DNA of 64,000 nt from Tatumella morbirosei (GCF_000757425.2 NZ_JPKR02000004.1:807497-871496); one strand, 5' to 3'. Shown: positions 30,024 through 38,385, counted from the stretch's first letter. Numbers and translations are program-made. Notes: generated from the sequence alone by a model not told the origin.

Positions 30024-30090
30024 ATCAGGTGATTGTGCTACCGGCGGCAGACTATCTGAGCAACTGCTGAATAATCAGTAGGAATACTGA

Positions 30091-30537
30091 TTATTTATCG
30101 TTATGCAGTGACTCATCTTCGCGGCAATCGCCTTCGGTACAGTGGCCATACAGATACAGGCTATGGTTCGTCAGCTTAATGCCAAACCGTGTCGCGATTT
30201 CACGCTGGCGTTGTTCAATTGACTCATCACTGAATTCAATGACTTTACCGCAGTCGAGGCAAATCAAATGGTCATGATGCTGTTGTTGAGTCAATTCAAA
30301 AACTGACTTCCCGCCTTCGAAGTTGTGGCGCGTTACAATACCCGCGTCATCGAACTGGTTAAGCACACGGTACACCGTGGCCAGACCAATTTCTTCACCC
30401 ATATCGATCAGGCGTTTGTACAAGTCTTCCGCACTGACGTGGTGGCATTCTGGTTCCTGAAGTACTTCCAGAATTTTCAGTCTTGGAAGTGTCACTTTCA
30501 GACCAGCCTTCTTCAATGCGGAGTTGTTGTCAGTCAT
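30091..30537 (-). CDS. fur: Ferric uptake regulator Fur
   Basis: Fur with ferrous iron represses iron acquisition genes. The 148-residue protein (148 in E. coli) has the N-terminal winged helix (LPRLKILEVLQ to TVYRVLNQFDDAGIVTRH) and the metal-binding part with HHDHLICLDCGKVIEF and HCTEGDC. The CxxC at the LDCG site is the structural zinc site. The start ATGACTGAC is preceded by AACAGGACAC. It lies downstream of fldA, as in E. coli. The upstream small ORF uof known in E. coli is not visible. Confidence 0.98.
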   Translation of the reverse strand: MTDNNSALKKAGLKVTLPRLKILEVLQEPECHHVSAEDLYKRLIDMGEEIGLATVYRVLNQFDDAGIVTRHNFEGGKSVFELTQQQHHDHLICLDCGKVIEFSDESIEQRQREIATRFGIKLTNHSLYLYGHCTEGDCREDESLHNDK

Positions 30538-30877
30538 GCAGTTTGTGTCCTGTTACTTTTGAAAAATGACTTTGGCAAGAAGCCCTGAAGTTTGGTTAAT
30601 GACCTTATAATTTTTAATCCATTATAGAACTGATGCACCGAAATTGAAACTACAGCCCTTAAACACTCGCGGAGAAATGCCCAGCGGACAAGGAACTGTC
30701 AGAGAAAAAACAGACAGTTTATCGCTCTCAGGTAATTTCAGTCTTTGTTCCCTGAACCCCTGAAAACTCCGTGTCTGTATTATGTGTTGAAGAAATTAAT
30801 GCGGGTGCTACTGGCCATCTTAGTCATTCCCGCAGGTGCTGAAGCTAACAGTACCACAACTCTGATGAAAAACCCTA
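30538..30877. other. Gap between fldA and fur: fur control region
   Basis: No gene is seen in 340 bases. The part next to fur ends with GTAACAGGACAC, which matches the E. coli region where the small leader ORF uof ends, but no start codon opens a frame here. A TATAAT on the minus strand at about 30624 could be a fur promoter -10. A weak 7-base inverted repeat AACTGTC/GACAGTT (30694-30719) is also present. Confidence 0.5.
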
Positions 30878-31408
30878 TTAAGCGTCGAGGATTTCTTTCA
30901 GTTGCAACTCGTCTGCCACCTGGTTCACCCACTGGCTAACTCGCTGACTGGTAAGTTCCGGCTGACGGTCTTCATCAATAGCCAACCCCAGGAAGTGGCT
31001 GTCATCTGCCAGGCCCTTGGAGGCTTCAAAATGGTAACCGGCAGTTGGCCAGTGACCAACAATCACGGCACCGTTTGGTTCGATAATGTCACGTATCGTG
31101 CCCAGGGCATCACAGAAATATTCCGCATAATCTTCCTGGTCACCACAACCGAACAGAGCGACCAGTTTGCCGTTAAAATCAATCTCTTCCAGGGTAGGGA
31201 AGAAATCATCCCAGTCACACTGTGCTTCGCCGTAATACCAGGTCGGGATACCCAGCAACAGAATATCGAAAGCTTCCAAATCTTCTTTGGTACTTTTCGC
31301 GATGTCGTGCACTTCAGCAACGTCTTTACCCAATTGTTTTTGGATCATTTTTGCGATGTTTTCAGTGTTGCCGGTATCGCTGCCAAAAAAGATGCCTACG
31401 ATTGCCAT
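30878..31408 (-). CDS. fldA: Flavodoxin I
   Basis: Flavodoxin carries electrons, by FMN, to biotin synthase, ribonucleotide reductase activase and MEP pathway enzymes. The 176 residues (176 in E. coli) include the FMN phosphate loop FFGSDTGNTENIAKMI at residues 7-22 and the flavin-stacking aromatic residues in TWYYGEAQCDW and FGCGDQEDYAEYF. It lies between ybfE and fur on the same strand, linking iron status and flavodoxin supply. Confidence 0.98.
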   Translation of the reverse strand: MAIVGIFFGSDTGNTENIAKMIQKQLGKDVAEVHDIAKSTKEDLEAFDILLLGIPTWYYGEAQCDWDDFFPTLEEIDFNGKLVALFGCGDQEDYAEYFCDALGTIRDIIEPNGAVIVGHWPTAGYHFEASKGLADDSHFLGLAIDEDRQPELTSQRVSQWVNQVADELQLKEILDA

Positions 31409-31541
31409 GTGGGTATAACCTCTTGAATCTTCAGATCAGATAATTGTAATTTCAGTACAGATATGCAGATGATAGCAGACCTGTGTGGTGTGAGAAACTT
31501 GTAAACCGGCCAGATTTGCTCCTGAGTGCGGTTGCCCGAAC

Positions 31542-31817
31542 CTAATCTTGTTTTAATTGAGCCAGGATAATTTGTTCTATGAGTTCACTTCGACTCAGGT
31601 TTTGTTCCGCCGCCAGAGAGTTCAGAGCATCGACAATGTCACTGCTCATCTTGAGTTCAACCCGCTGTAGTCCACGGACTTTATCGCGCTTTAGCTGATT
31701 GCGTTTATTTATCCGCAGTTGCTCATCCCGTGAGAGCAGACTGGTTTTGGGACGACCCGGCCGGCGTTCGTTGGCGAACAAATCGAGCGTAGTACGATCC
31801 GTATTTTCTTTTGCCAT
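31542..31817 (-). CDS. ybfE: YbfE, LexA-regulated-type small protein (CopG/RHH-like)
   Basis: The start at 31817 (MAKENTDRTTLDLFANERRPGRPKT) gives 91 residues, against 97 in E. coli. The N-terminal half is basic (RPGRPKTSLLSRDEQLRINKRNQLKRDKVRG) and the C-terminal half (RVELKMSSDIVDALNSLAAEQNLSRSELIEQII) looks like a ribbon-helix-helix DNA-binding domain. Its function is unknown. In E. coli it is part of the LexA regulon. The frame extends upstream to 31856, through a 24-base dyad; that start is less likely. No classical LexA box was found. Confidence 0.85.
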   Translation of the reverse strand: MAKENTDRTTLDLFANERRPGRPKTSLLSRDEQLRINKRNQLKRDKVRGLQRVELKMSSDIVDALNSLAAEQNLSRSELIEQIILAQLKQD

Positions 31818-31836
31818 GATTTTTGAAACTGAACAC

Positions 31837-31860
31837 CTGCGTTGTATCAGATACACGCAG
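31837..31860. promoter_or_regulatory. Near-perfect dyad upstream of ybfE
   Basis: The half CTGCGTTGTATC is followed by GATACACGCAG; after one inserted T the arms are reverse complements. It lies 20 bases upstream of the ybfE start. It is not a LexA box (no CTG-N10-CAG), so the regulator is unknown. Confidence 0.45.
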
Positions 31861-31910
31861 CAAAATGATGAATGAACACAGTTATCATGTTAAAAGCACA
31901 CGATAAAAAT

Positions 31911-32747
31911 TTAGCGCGCAATCATACTCCAGTGCGATGAATGACGCCAATACTTATACAGTTTCACTCCGCAGTTTTCGCCGCCAGTGACAGAAAACGT
32001 TGTACTGCACTGATGACCGCCCGGGGGTTTTTCTGCATGCACCCAGTGCCCGGCCCCGGCGACAATATGCGCTTTGGCCTGCGGGAACTGGGCCAGTAAT
32101 TCAGTCCGGTAGCTATTATCCAGGTAGGGTGAGTTGCCACCTGCAATAAACAAGGCTGGACCAGGCCAGGCAGGACAAGTTTTCCAGCCGGTAATGGCTT
32201 CATAATTGTCCCAGAGTACCGGAATATTAAATAGCCATTCGCCCTGATGGAATGATTTCAGCAGAAAGTTAATGACCATTTCATCATTAAGAACAGGGCG
32301 CATTAATTCTGCCGCAGATTCTCTGCGTGTAACACCGGTATCACTCACGATACGTAGTGCCGTAAAAATATCATCATGTCGTCTGAGGGGATAATTAACC
32401 GGAGCGATATCGATCATTATCAGGCGGCGTACTCTGTGCGGGGCCAGCGCAGCCAGTGCCATTGCGATTTTTCCACCCATAGAGTGACCAATCACATCCA
32501 CCTGATCCAGTTGGTAGTGATCGAGGGTGTCTGCCATATCCTGAGCCATCGCTGAGTAATTCATTTCCGTGGAGCGGGGCGAGTGGCCGTGATTTCTGAC
32601 ATCCACCTGTAATACCCGGGTGAGAGGTTTCAGGCTGCGGGCCAACCCACCCAGATTATCCAGACTGCCGAACAGGCCATGTATTAGCAGGGCCGGGGTC
32701 GAATTTTCATCAATTTGCTCAGTTTGCAGACGGCTGTTTAAAATCAT
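31911..32747 (-). CDS. ybfF: YbfF alpha/beta hydrolase (esterase), C-terminus frameshifted
   Basis: YbfF is an acyl-CoA-active esterase of the alpha/beta-hydrolase family. The first 238 or so residues match E. coli (254 residues): the oxyanion part LIHGLFGSLDNLG, the nucleophile elbow GHSMGG and the catalytic His in AGAGHWVHAEKP are all present. After HAEKP the frame changes. Removing one C from the C5 run (G5 at 32023-32027 on the plus strand) restores PRAVISAVQRFLSL, the expected end, with a stop at 31964. As read, the protein has an unrelated tail of about 40 residues. Active-site residues are intact, so function may survive. Sequencing error is possible. Confidence 0.8.
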   Translation of the reverse strand: MILNSRLQTEQIDENSTPALLIHGLFGSLDNLGGLARSLKPLTRVLQVDVRNHGHSPRSTEMNYSAMAQDMADTLDHYQLDQVDVIGHSMGGKIAMALAALAPHRVRRLIMIDIAPVNYPLRRHDDIFTALRIVSDTGVTRRESAAELMRPVLNDEMVINFLLKSFHQGEWLFNIPVLWDNYEAITGWKTCPAWPGPALFIAGGNSPYLDNSYRTELLAQFPQAKAHIVAGAGHWVHAEKPPGGHQCSTTFSVTGGENCGVKLYKYWRHSSHWSMIAR

Positions 32748-32987
32748 GGCAAAGTTCTTACAGTGGAAAGACTTGCTTAGGGTATCATGGTTTAATCTTT
32801 CAGGAACTCAGCGGCTAATCTTTAGGGCATTTTCTGACTTTTAGCGGAATTGCTATTCAGCTCTATCGGCGGGTTTGAGTTTAATTTTATAATCAACAGG
32901 TAAAATACCGCGCACAGAATCCCCGGAAATTTCCGGTATACTGATGTTTACAGGATTTTTACCTCAGTCATAACAGTACGGAAAAAG

Positions 32988-33539
32988 ATGAAAACGATTG
33001 AAGTAGACGATGACCTTTATCGCTATATTGCCAGCCACACCCGTCATATTGGCGAAAGTGCCTCAGATATTCTGCGCAGAATGTTGAAAGTTTCTGAGCA
33101 GGCAGTTTCTGGTACAGACCAGGACAAGGCAGAAGCGGAAAAGGATGATGCACCTGCACTGGCTGCTGTGCGCAGTAATGTTCGTCCGCAGGATCGGGTT
33201 CGCACTGTACGTGAACTGCTATTATCCGATGAATATGCAGACCAGAAGCGTGCCGTTAACCGGTTTATGATGGTGCTGTCAACACTGTACCGGCTGGAAC
33301 CCCAGGAATTTCAGTTGGCAACCACGACCATGCAGGGGCGTACCCGGGTCTATTTTGCGGGTGATGAACAGACACTTTTACAGAATGGTACACATACCAA
33401 ACCAAAACATATCCCGGGGACTCCGTATTGGGTTATCACCAATACTAATACCGGGCGCAAGTGCAGCATGATCGAACATATTATGCAGTCAATGAAGTTC
33501 CCTCAGGAACTCGCTGATAAAGTTTGCGGTACAATCTAA
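32988..33539 (+). CDS. seqA: Negative modulator of replication initiation SeqA
   Basis: SeqA binds hemimethylated GATC sites, sequesters newly replicated oriC, and holds back DnaA. It has 183 residues (181 in E. coli): MKTIEVDDDLYRYIASHTRHIGE (oligomerisation domain, residues 1-40), a linker with a charged, Ala-rich segment, and the DNA-binding domain with TGRKCSMIEHIMQSMKFPQEL at the end. It is divergent from ybfF and 29 bases upstream of pgm, with which it forms an operon in E. coli. Confidence 0.97.
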   Translation: MKTIEVDDDLYRYIASHTRHIGESASDILRRMLKVSEQAVSGTDQDKAEAEKDDAPALAAVRSNVRPQDRVRTVRELLLSDEYADQKRAVNRFMMVLSTLYRLEPQEFQLATTTMQGRTRVYFAGDEQTLLQNGTHTKPKHIPGTPYWVITNTNTGRKCSMIEHIMQSMKFPQELADKVCGTI

Positions 33540-33568
33540 TCCGAACATAAGCGTTAGGGAGAAATGCC

Positions 33569-35208
33569 ATGGCCAATCACCCAAGAGCAGGGCAACCCGC
33601 TCAGCAGAGTGACCTGATTAATGTTGCACAACTGACATCACAATATTATGTGCTAAAACCGGATATTGATAACAGTGAGCATGCTGTTAAGTTTGGAACT
33701 TCCGGTCACCGTGGCAGCTCAGCCCGTCAGAGTTTCAACGAAACTCATATCCTTGCTATCGCTCAGGCCATTGCCGAAGAACGTAAAAAAATGGTATTAC
33801 CGGGCCTTGCTATGTCGGTAAGGACACGCATGCGCTTTCAGAACCGGCGATCCTTTCGGTGCTGGAAGTACTGACAGCTAACGGGGTGAGGGTGATTATC
33901 CAACAGGATAATGGCTATACACCAACGCCCTCGATCTCTAACGCGATCCTTGAACATAATAAACACCACAGCTCACAGGCTGATGGTATTGTGATCACGC
34001 CGTCACATAACCCGCCGGATGATGGTGGCATTAAATACAATCCACCTAATGGCGGGCCTGCTGATACTAACGTCACTAAAGTGGTAGAAGCGCGAGCCAA
34101 CCAACTGATTAAAGACGGCCTGCGTGATGTCAAACGCTTCACTCTGAGTCAGGCTTACGAAAGTGGTCTGATTAGCGAGCAGGATCTGGTACAGCCTTAT
34201 ATCGAAGGTTTGGCAGAGATCATTGACTTTGATGCCATTAAAAAAGCGAATCTGACGATTGGCGTTGATCCCCTTGGTGGTTCCGGCATTGGCTACTGGC
34301 CACGGATCGCTGAGCACTATCAGCTAAATATTACCCTGGTTAACGATGCCATTGATCAGACCTTCCGCTTTATGCACCTCGATAAGGATGGCGCAATCCG
34401 GATGGATTGCTCTTCTGAATGTGCGATGGCAGGACTGCTGGCACTGCGTGACAAATTCGATTTGGCTTTTGCCAACGATCCTGACTATGACAGGCACGGT
34501 ATCGTTACCCCGTCGGGCCTGATGAACCCCAACCATTACCTTGCCGTCGCGATTGATTATCTGTTCCGCCATCGTCAACAGTGGTCAGCCGATGTGGCTG
34601 TCGGGAAAACCCTGGTTTCCAGTGCCATGATTGACCGTGTCGTGAATGATCTGGGCCGTAAGCTGGTGGAAGTTCCTGTGGGCTTTAAATGGTTTGTTGA
34701 TGGGTTATTTGATGGCACCCTTGGTTTCGGTGGTGAAGAGAGTGCCGGAGCTTCTTTCCTGCGTTTTGACGGTACGCCATGGTCAACCGATAAAGATGGC
34801 ATCATTATGTGCCTGCTGGCTGCTGAAATTACCGCAGTGACAGGTCTGAACCCGCAGCAGCATTACGACAATCTGGCGGCTAAATTTGGTTCTCCAAGCT
34901 ATAACCGAATTCAGGCGACGGCCAGTTCCGCTCAAAAAGCCGTGCTGTCTAAGCTGTCTCCGGAGATGGTCAGCGCAGACACGTTGGCAGGTGATCCGAT
35001 TATTGCCCGCCTGACCGAAGCTCCGGGTAACGGTGCATCCATTGGGGGATTGAAAGTGATGACCAAAAACGGCTGGTTTGCCGCCCGTCCTTCAGGTACC
35101 GAAGATGCTTACAAAATTTATTGTGAAAGCTTCCTTGGCGCTGAGCATCGCGAAAAAATTGAACAGGAAGCGGTTAAGATCGTCAGTGAAGTTCTGAAAA
35201 ATGCCTGA
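33569..35208 (+). pseudogene. pgm: Phosphoglucomutase, frameshifted in an A7 run
   Basis: Pgm interconverts glucose-1-phosphate and glucose-6-phosphate and supplies UDP-glucose precursors. The first part ([18 protein letters not shown] to AEERKK, 33569-33790) includes the TSGHRG motif. Then the frame breaks: A7 at 33785-33791 should be A8 to read [30 protein letters not shown]. The rest (from [12 protein letters not shown] at 33859 to the stop at 35208) is intact, with the phospho-serine loop TPSHNPP, the metal loop and the sugar-binding [11 protein letters not shown]. Adding one A gives exactly 546 residues, the E. coli length. Neither piece alone could be active. It may be a homopolymer sequencing error, a true mutation, or rescued by transcriptional slippage. 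Confidence 0.9.
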
Positions 35209-35228
35209 CAGCTGATACTTTTGTGAAG

Positions 35229-35253
35229 AAAGCGCCCGATGGGCGCTTTTTTT
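35229..35253 (+). terminator. Intrinsic terminator of seqA-pgm
   Basis: AAGCGCCC-GAT-GGGCGCTT followed by five more Ts, 21 bases after the pgm stop. Confidence 0.93.
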
Positions 35254-35386
35254 GTGCCTGAGTTATATATGAACAGAGGCTGTTGGCGGACAGACAGATC
35301 TTTTGGGACGGGAACCTGCCGCCGGATTCAGTATAAAAACAGTACAACAGAGGAATTTCTTCACTGGCAGGATTATACTATAAACC

Positions 35387-35410
35387 TGTACAAGAATATT
35401 AAACGGTACA
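35387..35410 (+). promoter_or_regulatory. MerR-family-type operator upstream of ybgA-phr
   Basis: TGTACA (35387-35392), exactly 12 bases, then GGTACA (35405-35410). Known MerR regulators bind TGTACA-N12-TGTACA: LitR/PplR-type light-responsive proteins in Pseudomonas, and MlrA in enterobacteria. The site starts 8 bases after TATACT (35374-35379), a good -10, and ends five bases before the ybgA start. A photolyase gene lies directly downstream. No MerR gene is in the window. Confidence 0.6.
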
Positions 35411-35415
35411 AGTTT

Positions 35416-36198
35416 ATGAACATTCCGCTAATCATTGGTGTCCTGTCCGGTGAGGAGAGTCACCGGATTGCAGAACGAAGCAAACAACGGCTGCCCGGCG
35501 CATTTTCCGTGCAGCCTGTCATGTTGCAACAACAGGACGACAGAGTCGAAATTCGTGGGAAAATTGATGGTATTACCCCGGGATTCTCCGACGGCCAGGT
35601 TCTGACAGTCTATGGCATCATCACTGAACATCCTTTACCCTCTGGGTTTCCGGCAGATATACCTCTCTGTACTGAGAATTCATTGCTGGATTCCGATCAG
35701 CGGCATTCATTTATCGCAGCTGTTTGTGCCGGTGCAGAATTTGATGCCCTGTGTGCTGAACCTCTGACCGCCCACAAACTTATCCAGTTTCACAGCCGCT
35801 ATAAGATGTTGTTACTGGCGCATTCACAGCCATTATACCGTGAGCTGGGGCCACTGGTCGCCGGAGTCACAGCCTGTAGCAGCCTGAAGGAATTTTCACT
35901 ACTTTACCGTCGTAAACTCATGCAGATACTGATGTTACCGGCAAATCGTCGTGATAATACCAATGCCCTGATGCATATGCAGGGCTACTTCAGACCCTTT
36001 ATCGCAGGAGAACGACGTCGGCATCTGGCTGAGACGATTGATCAATACCGGCGTGGGGTCGTGTCTTTATCGGTAGCAATTGATGAACTGCGTGATTTAC
36101 AGGCTGAATATCCTCATCCCTGGCTGGCTTCTCAACGATTTTTATTCCCCTGGTTGCCTGACTCCCAGGCAAGGGAAACACCACAGGAGATAGCGTGA
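35416..36198 (+). CDS. ybgA: YbgA-type DUF1722 protein with an unusual N-terminal domain
   Basis: The start at 35416 (MNIPLIIGVLSGEES) gives 260 residues; E. coli YbgA has 169 and carries only the C-terminal DUF1722. Here residues from about 115 on match it: FHSRYKMLLLAHSQPLYRELGP and TNALMHMQGYFRPFI. The first 110 residues resemble a shortened DUF523 domain in IPLIIGVLSGE but lack the Cys of the DUF523 sequence ISACLLG. DUF1722 function is unknown, and many members sit next to photolyase genes. There is no clear Shine-Dalgarno sequence before 35416, so the start is not certain; a longer frame from 35239 exists. Overlap with phr by four bases (GTGA) indicates an operon. Confidence 0.7.
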   Translation: MNIPLIIGVLSGEESHRIAERSKQRLPGAFSVQPVMLQQQDDRVEIRGKIDGITPGFSDGQVLTVYGIITEHPLPSGFPADIPLCTENSLLDSDQRHSFIAAVCAGAEFDALCAEPLTAHKLIQFHSRYKMLLLAHSQPLYRELGPLVAGVTACSSLKEFSLLYRRKLMQILMLPANRRDNTNALMHMQGYFRPFIAGERRRHLAETIDQYRRGVVSLSVAIDELRDLQAEYPHPWLASQRFLFPWLPDSQARETPQEIA

Positions 36199-37649
36199 AA
36201 ACCCATTTTGTCTGGCTTAGAAATGATTTACGACTTCATGACCACCCGGCTCTTTATGCCGCCTGCCAGGACCCGCAGGCCCGGGTTATTGCGTTATTTA
36301 TTGCCACACCGGGCCAGTGGCAGCAGCATAATGTTTCCGGAAGACAACTCACTTTTGTCACAGATGCACTGCAATTACTCAGTGAGGAACTGCTTTCCCT
36401 CGGGATACCCTTGTTATATGCCACGGCTGACAATTTTACCGACAGCGTCAGGTGTCTTAACGAAATCTGCGTCAGCTATCAGGCGACACAGCTGTTTTAT
36501 AATTATCAGTATGAACTTAATGAACAGCGAAGGGACCAACTGGCTGAGAAAGTGTTAGCTGAGAGTCACATTATCTGCCAGGGATTTCATGACGGGACGC
36601 TCCTGCCGCCAGGCAGTGTTCTGACCGGCAAGGGGACAATGTATAATGTTTACACCCCGTTCAGTAAAGCACTGAGTAAGGCTTTGGTGGCAGAGTTGCC
36701 GGAATGTTATCCGGCGCCGGCAGCCAGGACGTTACCGAAGGATATTACCGCAGATACCATTCCGTCACTCAGCCCGCACAGTGGTGACTATGACCGTCAG
36801 CTATTCCCGCCAGGCCATCGTGCAGCATTGCAACGGTTGCGTGCTTTCAGCCAGCACAATATCGGGAATTATGCCAGGGACCGTGATTTTCCGGCCTCCG
36901 ATGCGACCAGTTGCTTGTCTCCCTATCTGGCGACCGGGCAAATTTCCGCCCGCCAGTGTCTGTACCGTATTCTTCACGACCACCCGCAGGCGCTTAGCGG
37001 GGGACCAGAATCGGTCTGGTTGAATGAACTTTTCTGGCGTGAGTTTTACCGTCATTTGCTGGTGGCTTATCCGCGGTTGTGCCAACATCAGCCATTTACT
37101 GACTGGACGCGTCATATTCAATGGCGACAGAATGAAAAACAATTGCTGGCCTGGCAGCACGGTAACACCGGATTTCCGATTGTTGATGCCGGAATGCGAC
37201 AACTGCGGGAGACCGGTTGGATGCACAACCGCCTGAGAATGATTGTTGCCAGTTTTCTGGTCAAAGATCTGCTGGCAGACTGGCGCGAAGGTGAACGCTA
37301 TTTTATGACCCAATTACTGGACGGTGATCTCGCGGCAAACAACGGAGGCTGGCAGTGGGCAGCTTCAACAGGGACCGATGCGGCCCCTTACTTTCGGATT
37401 TTTAATCCGCAGCTTCAGGGAGAACGGTTTGACCCGCAAGGCGATTTTATTCGACGCTGGGTCCCTGAGTTGGCCATGATTCCGGGAAAAGAAATTCATG
37501 AACCACACCGCTGGGCAAAAAAACAGCAGGTGGCTCTGGATTATCCGTTACCCATTGTCGATCACCGACAGGTACGGCAGACTACTCTGCAGGCATTTGA
37601 GGCCGCACGACGTGGTGGCACATCAGTACAGGAAAAAAAACATGAATAA
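36195..37649 (+). CDS. phrB: Deoxyribodipyrimidine photolyase
   Basis: The photolyase repairs UV-induced cyclobutane pyrimidine dimers by light-driven electron transfer from FADH. It has 484 residues (472 in E. coli) with a GTG start after CAGGAG. The N-terminal antenna domain starts HFVWLRNDLRLHDHPAL. The FAD-binding domain includes WLNELFWREFYRHLL, WMHNRLRMIVASFLVKDLLADWREGE and the hallmark DGDLAANNGGWQWAASTGTDAAPYFRIFNP segment containing the electron-transfer tryptophans. It shares an operon with ybgA and overlaps ybgI by eight bases. Confidence 0.97.
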   Translation: MKTHFVWLRNDLRLHDHPALYAACQDPQARVIALFIATPGQWQQHNVSGRQLTFVTDALQLLSEELLSLGIPLLYATADNFTDSVRCLNEICVSYQATQLFYNYQYELNEQRRDQLAEKVLAESHIICQGFHDGTLLPPGSVLTGKGTMYNVYTPFSKALSKALVAELPECYPAPAARTLPKDITADTIPSLSPHSGDYDRQLFPPGHRAALQRLRAFSQHNIGNYARDRDFPASDATSCLSPYLATGQISARQCLYRILHDHPQALSGGPESVWLNELFWREFYRHLLVAYPRLCQHQPFTDWTRHIQWRQNEKQLLAWQHGNTGFPIVDAGMRQLRETGWMHNRLRMIVASFLVKDLLADWREGERYFMTQLLDGDLAANNGGWQWAASTGTDAAPYFRIFNPQLQGERFDPQGDFIRRWVPELAMIPGKEIHEPHRWAKKQQVALDYPLPIVDHRQVRQTTLQAFEAARRGGTSVQEKKHE

Positions 37650-38385
37650 TACCCTGCTTGAACAATTGATTAATCAGCGACTGAATAGCCAGAGTTTCAG
37701 TGATTATGCCCCGAATGGTATGCAGGTTGAAGGTCGAAGTGAGATCAAACGAGTGGTGACCGGCGTGACTGCCTGCCAGGCTTTACTGGATGAAGCTGTC
37801 CGTTTACAGGCTGATGCACTGATTGTCCATCATGGGTATTTTTGGAAAAATGAATCTCCTTTAATTAAGGGAATGAAACGCCAGCGATTACGAACATTAC
37901 TGTTGAATGACATCAACCTGTTCGGCTGGCATTTGCCACTGGATGCCCATCCTGAATTAGGAAATAATGCTCAACTGGCGAAACTTCTGGGGATTGTTCC
38001 GGAAGGGGAAATTATACCTCTGGTGCCTTATGGCCGGCTGGAAACTCCGCTTAACGGAGAGGAATTTGCCTTACTGATTCAGGAGAAACTCGGGCGTACC
38101 CCGTTACACTGCGGGGATAATGCACCACAGCTTATCCGGTCAGTCGCCTGGTGTACCGGTGGAGGCCAGGGTTTTATAGATGATGCTGCGGACTACGGTG
38201 TGGATGCATTCATCAGCGGAGAAGTCTCCGAAAAAACAATTCATACTGCACGTGAGCGTGGATTGCATTTTTTTGCTGCAGGACACCATGCAACCGAGCG
38301 TGGCGGTGTGAAAGCGCTTGGTGAATGGTTAGCAGAGTCGCAGGGACTGGAAGTGATTTTTGTGGATATTGATAATCCTGCCTGA
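37642..38385 (+). CDS. ybgI: YbgI, NIF3-family dinuclear metal protein
   Basis: Starting at 37642 (MNNTLLEQLINQRL), after an AGGA ribosome-binding site, the protein has 247 residues, as in E. coli. It belongs to the NIF3 family, a toroidal hexamer with a dinuclear metal site; a GTP cyclohydrolase 1 type 2 annotation is common but not proven. Metal-ligand histidines are in DALIVHHGYFWKN and in FAAGHHATERGG. Its cell role is unknown. It follows phr with overlap and is closed by a terminator. Confidence 0.93.
   Translation: MNNTLLEQLINQRLNSQSFSDYAPNGMQVEGRSEIKRVVTGVTACQALLDEAVRLQADALIVHHGYFWKNESPLIKGMKRQRLRTLLLNDINLFGWHLPLDAHPELGNNAQLAKLLGIVPEGEIIPLVPYGRLETPLNGEEFALLIQEKLGRTPLHCGDNAPQLIRSVAWCTGGGQGFIDDAADYGVDAFISGEVSEKTIHTARERGLHFFAAGHHATERGGVKALGEWLAESQGLEVIFVDIDNPA

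Larger units (their letters stand above)
29748..30090. other. Gap between glnS and fur, chiPQ absent
   Basis: No coding sequence is apparent. It holds a perfect AT-rich palindrome (29751-29771) and the fur terminator (29997-30023). In E. coli this place carries the chitoporin genes chiP and chiQ, which are not present here. Confidence 0.6.

Noticed and set aside
30531..30600. The uof leader peptide upstream of fur
   Set aside because: The end (KVTGHKLHD then stop) resembles E. coli Uof, but an in-frame stop precedes it and there is no ATG, GTG or TTG start codon between.
30745..30939. A small plus-strand frame of 64 codons between fur and fldA
   Set aside because: It overlaps the fldA end, has no ribosome-binding site and resembles no known protein.
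31830..31865. LexA box upstream of ybfE
   Set aside because: The dyad lacks the CTG-N10-CAG spacing needed; it was reported as an unknown dyad instead.
33859..35208. A separate phosphomutase gene starting with GTG at 33859
   Set aside because: It is the downstream part of frameshifted pgm; the first part with TSGHRG lies in the other frame and the sum is the exact Pgm length.
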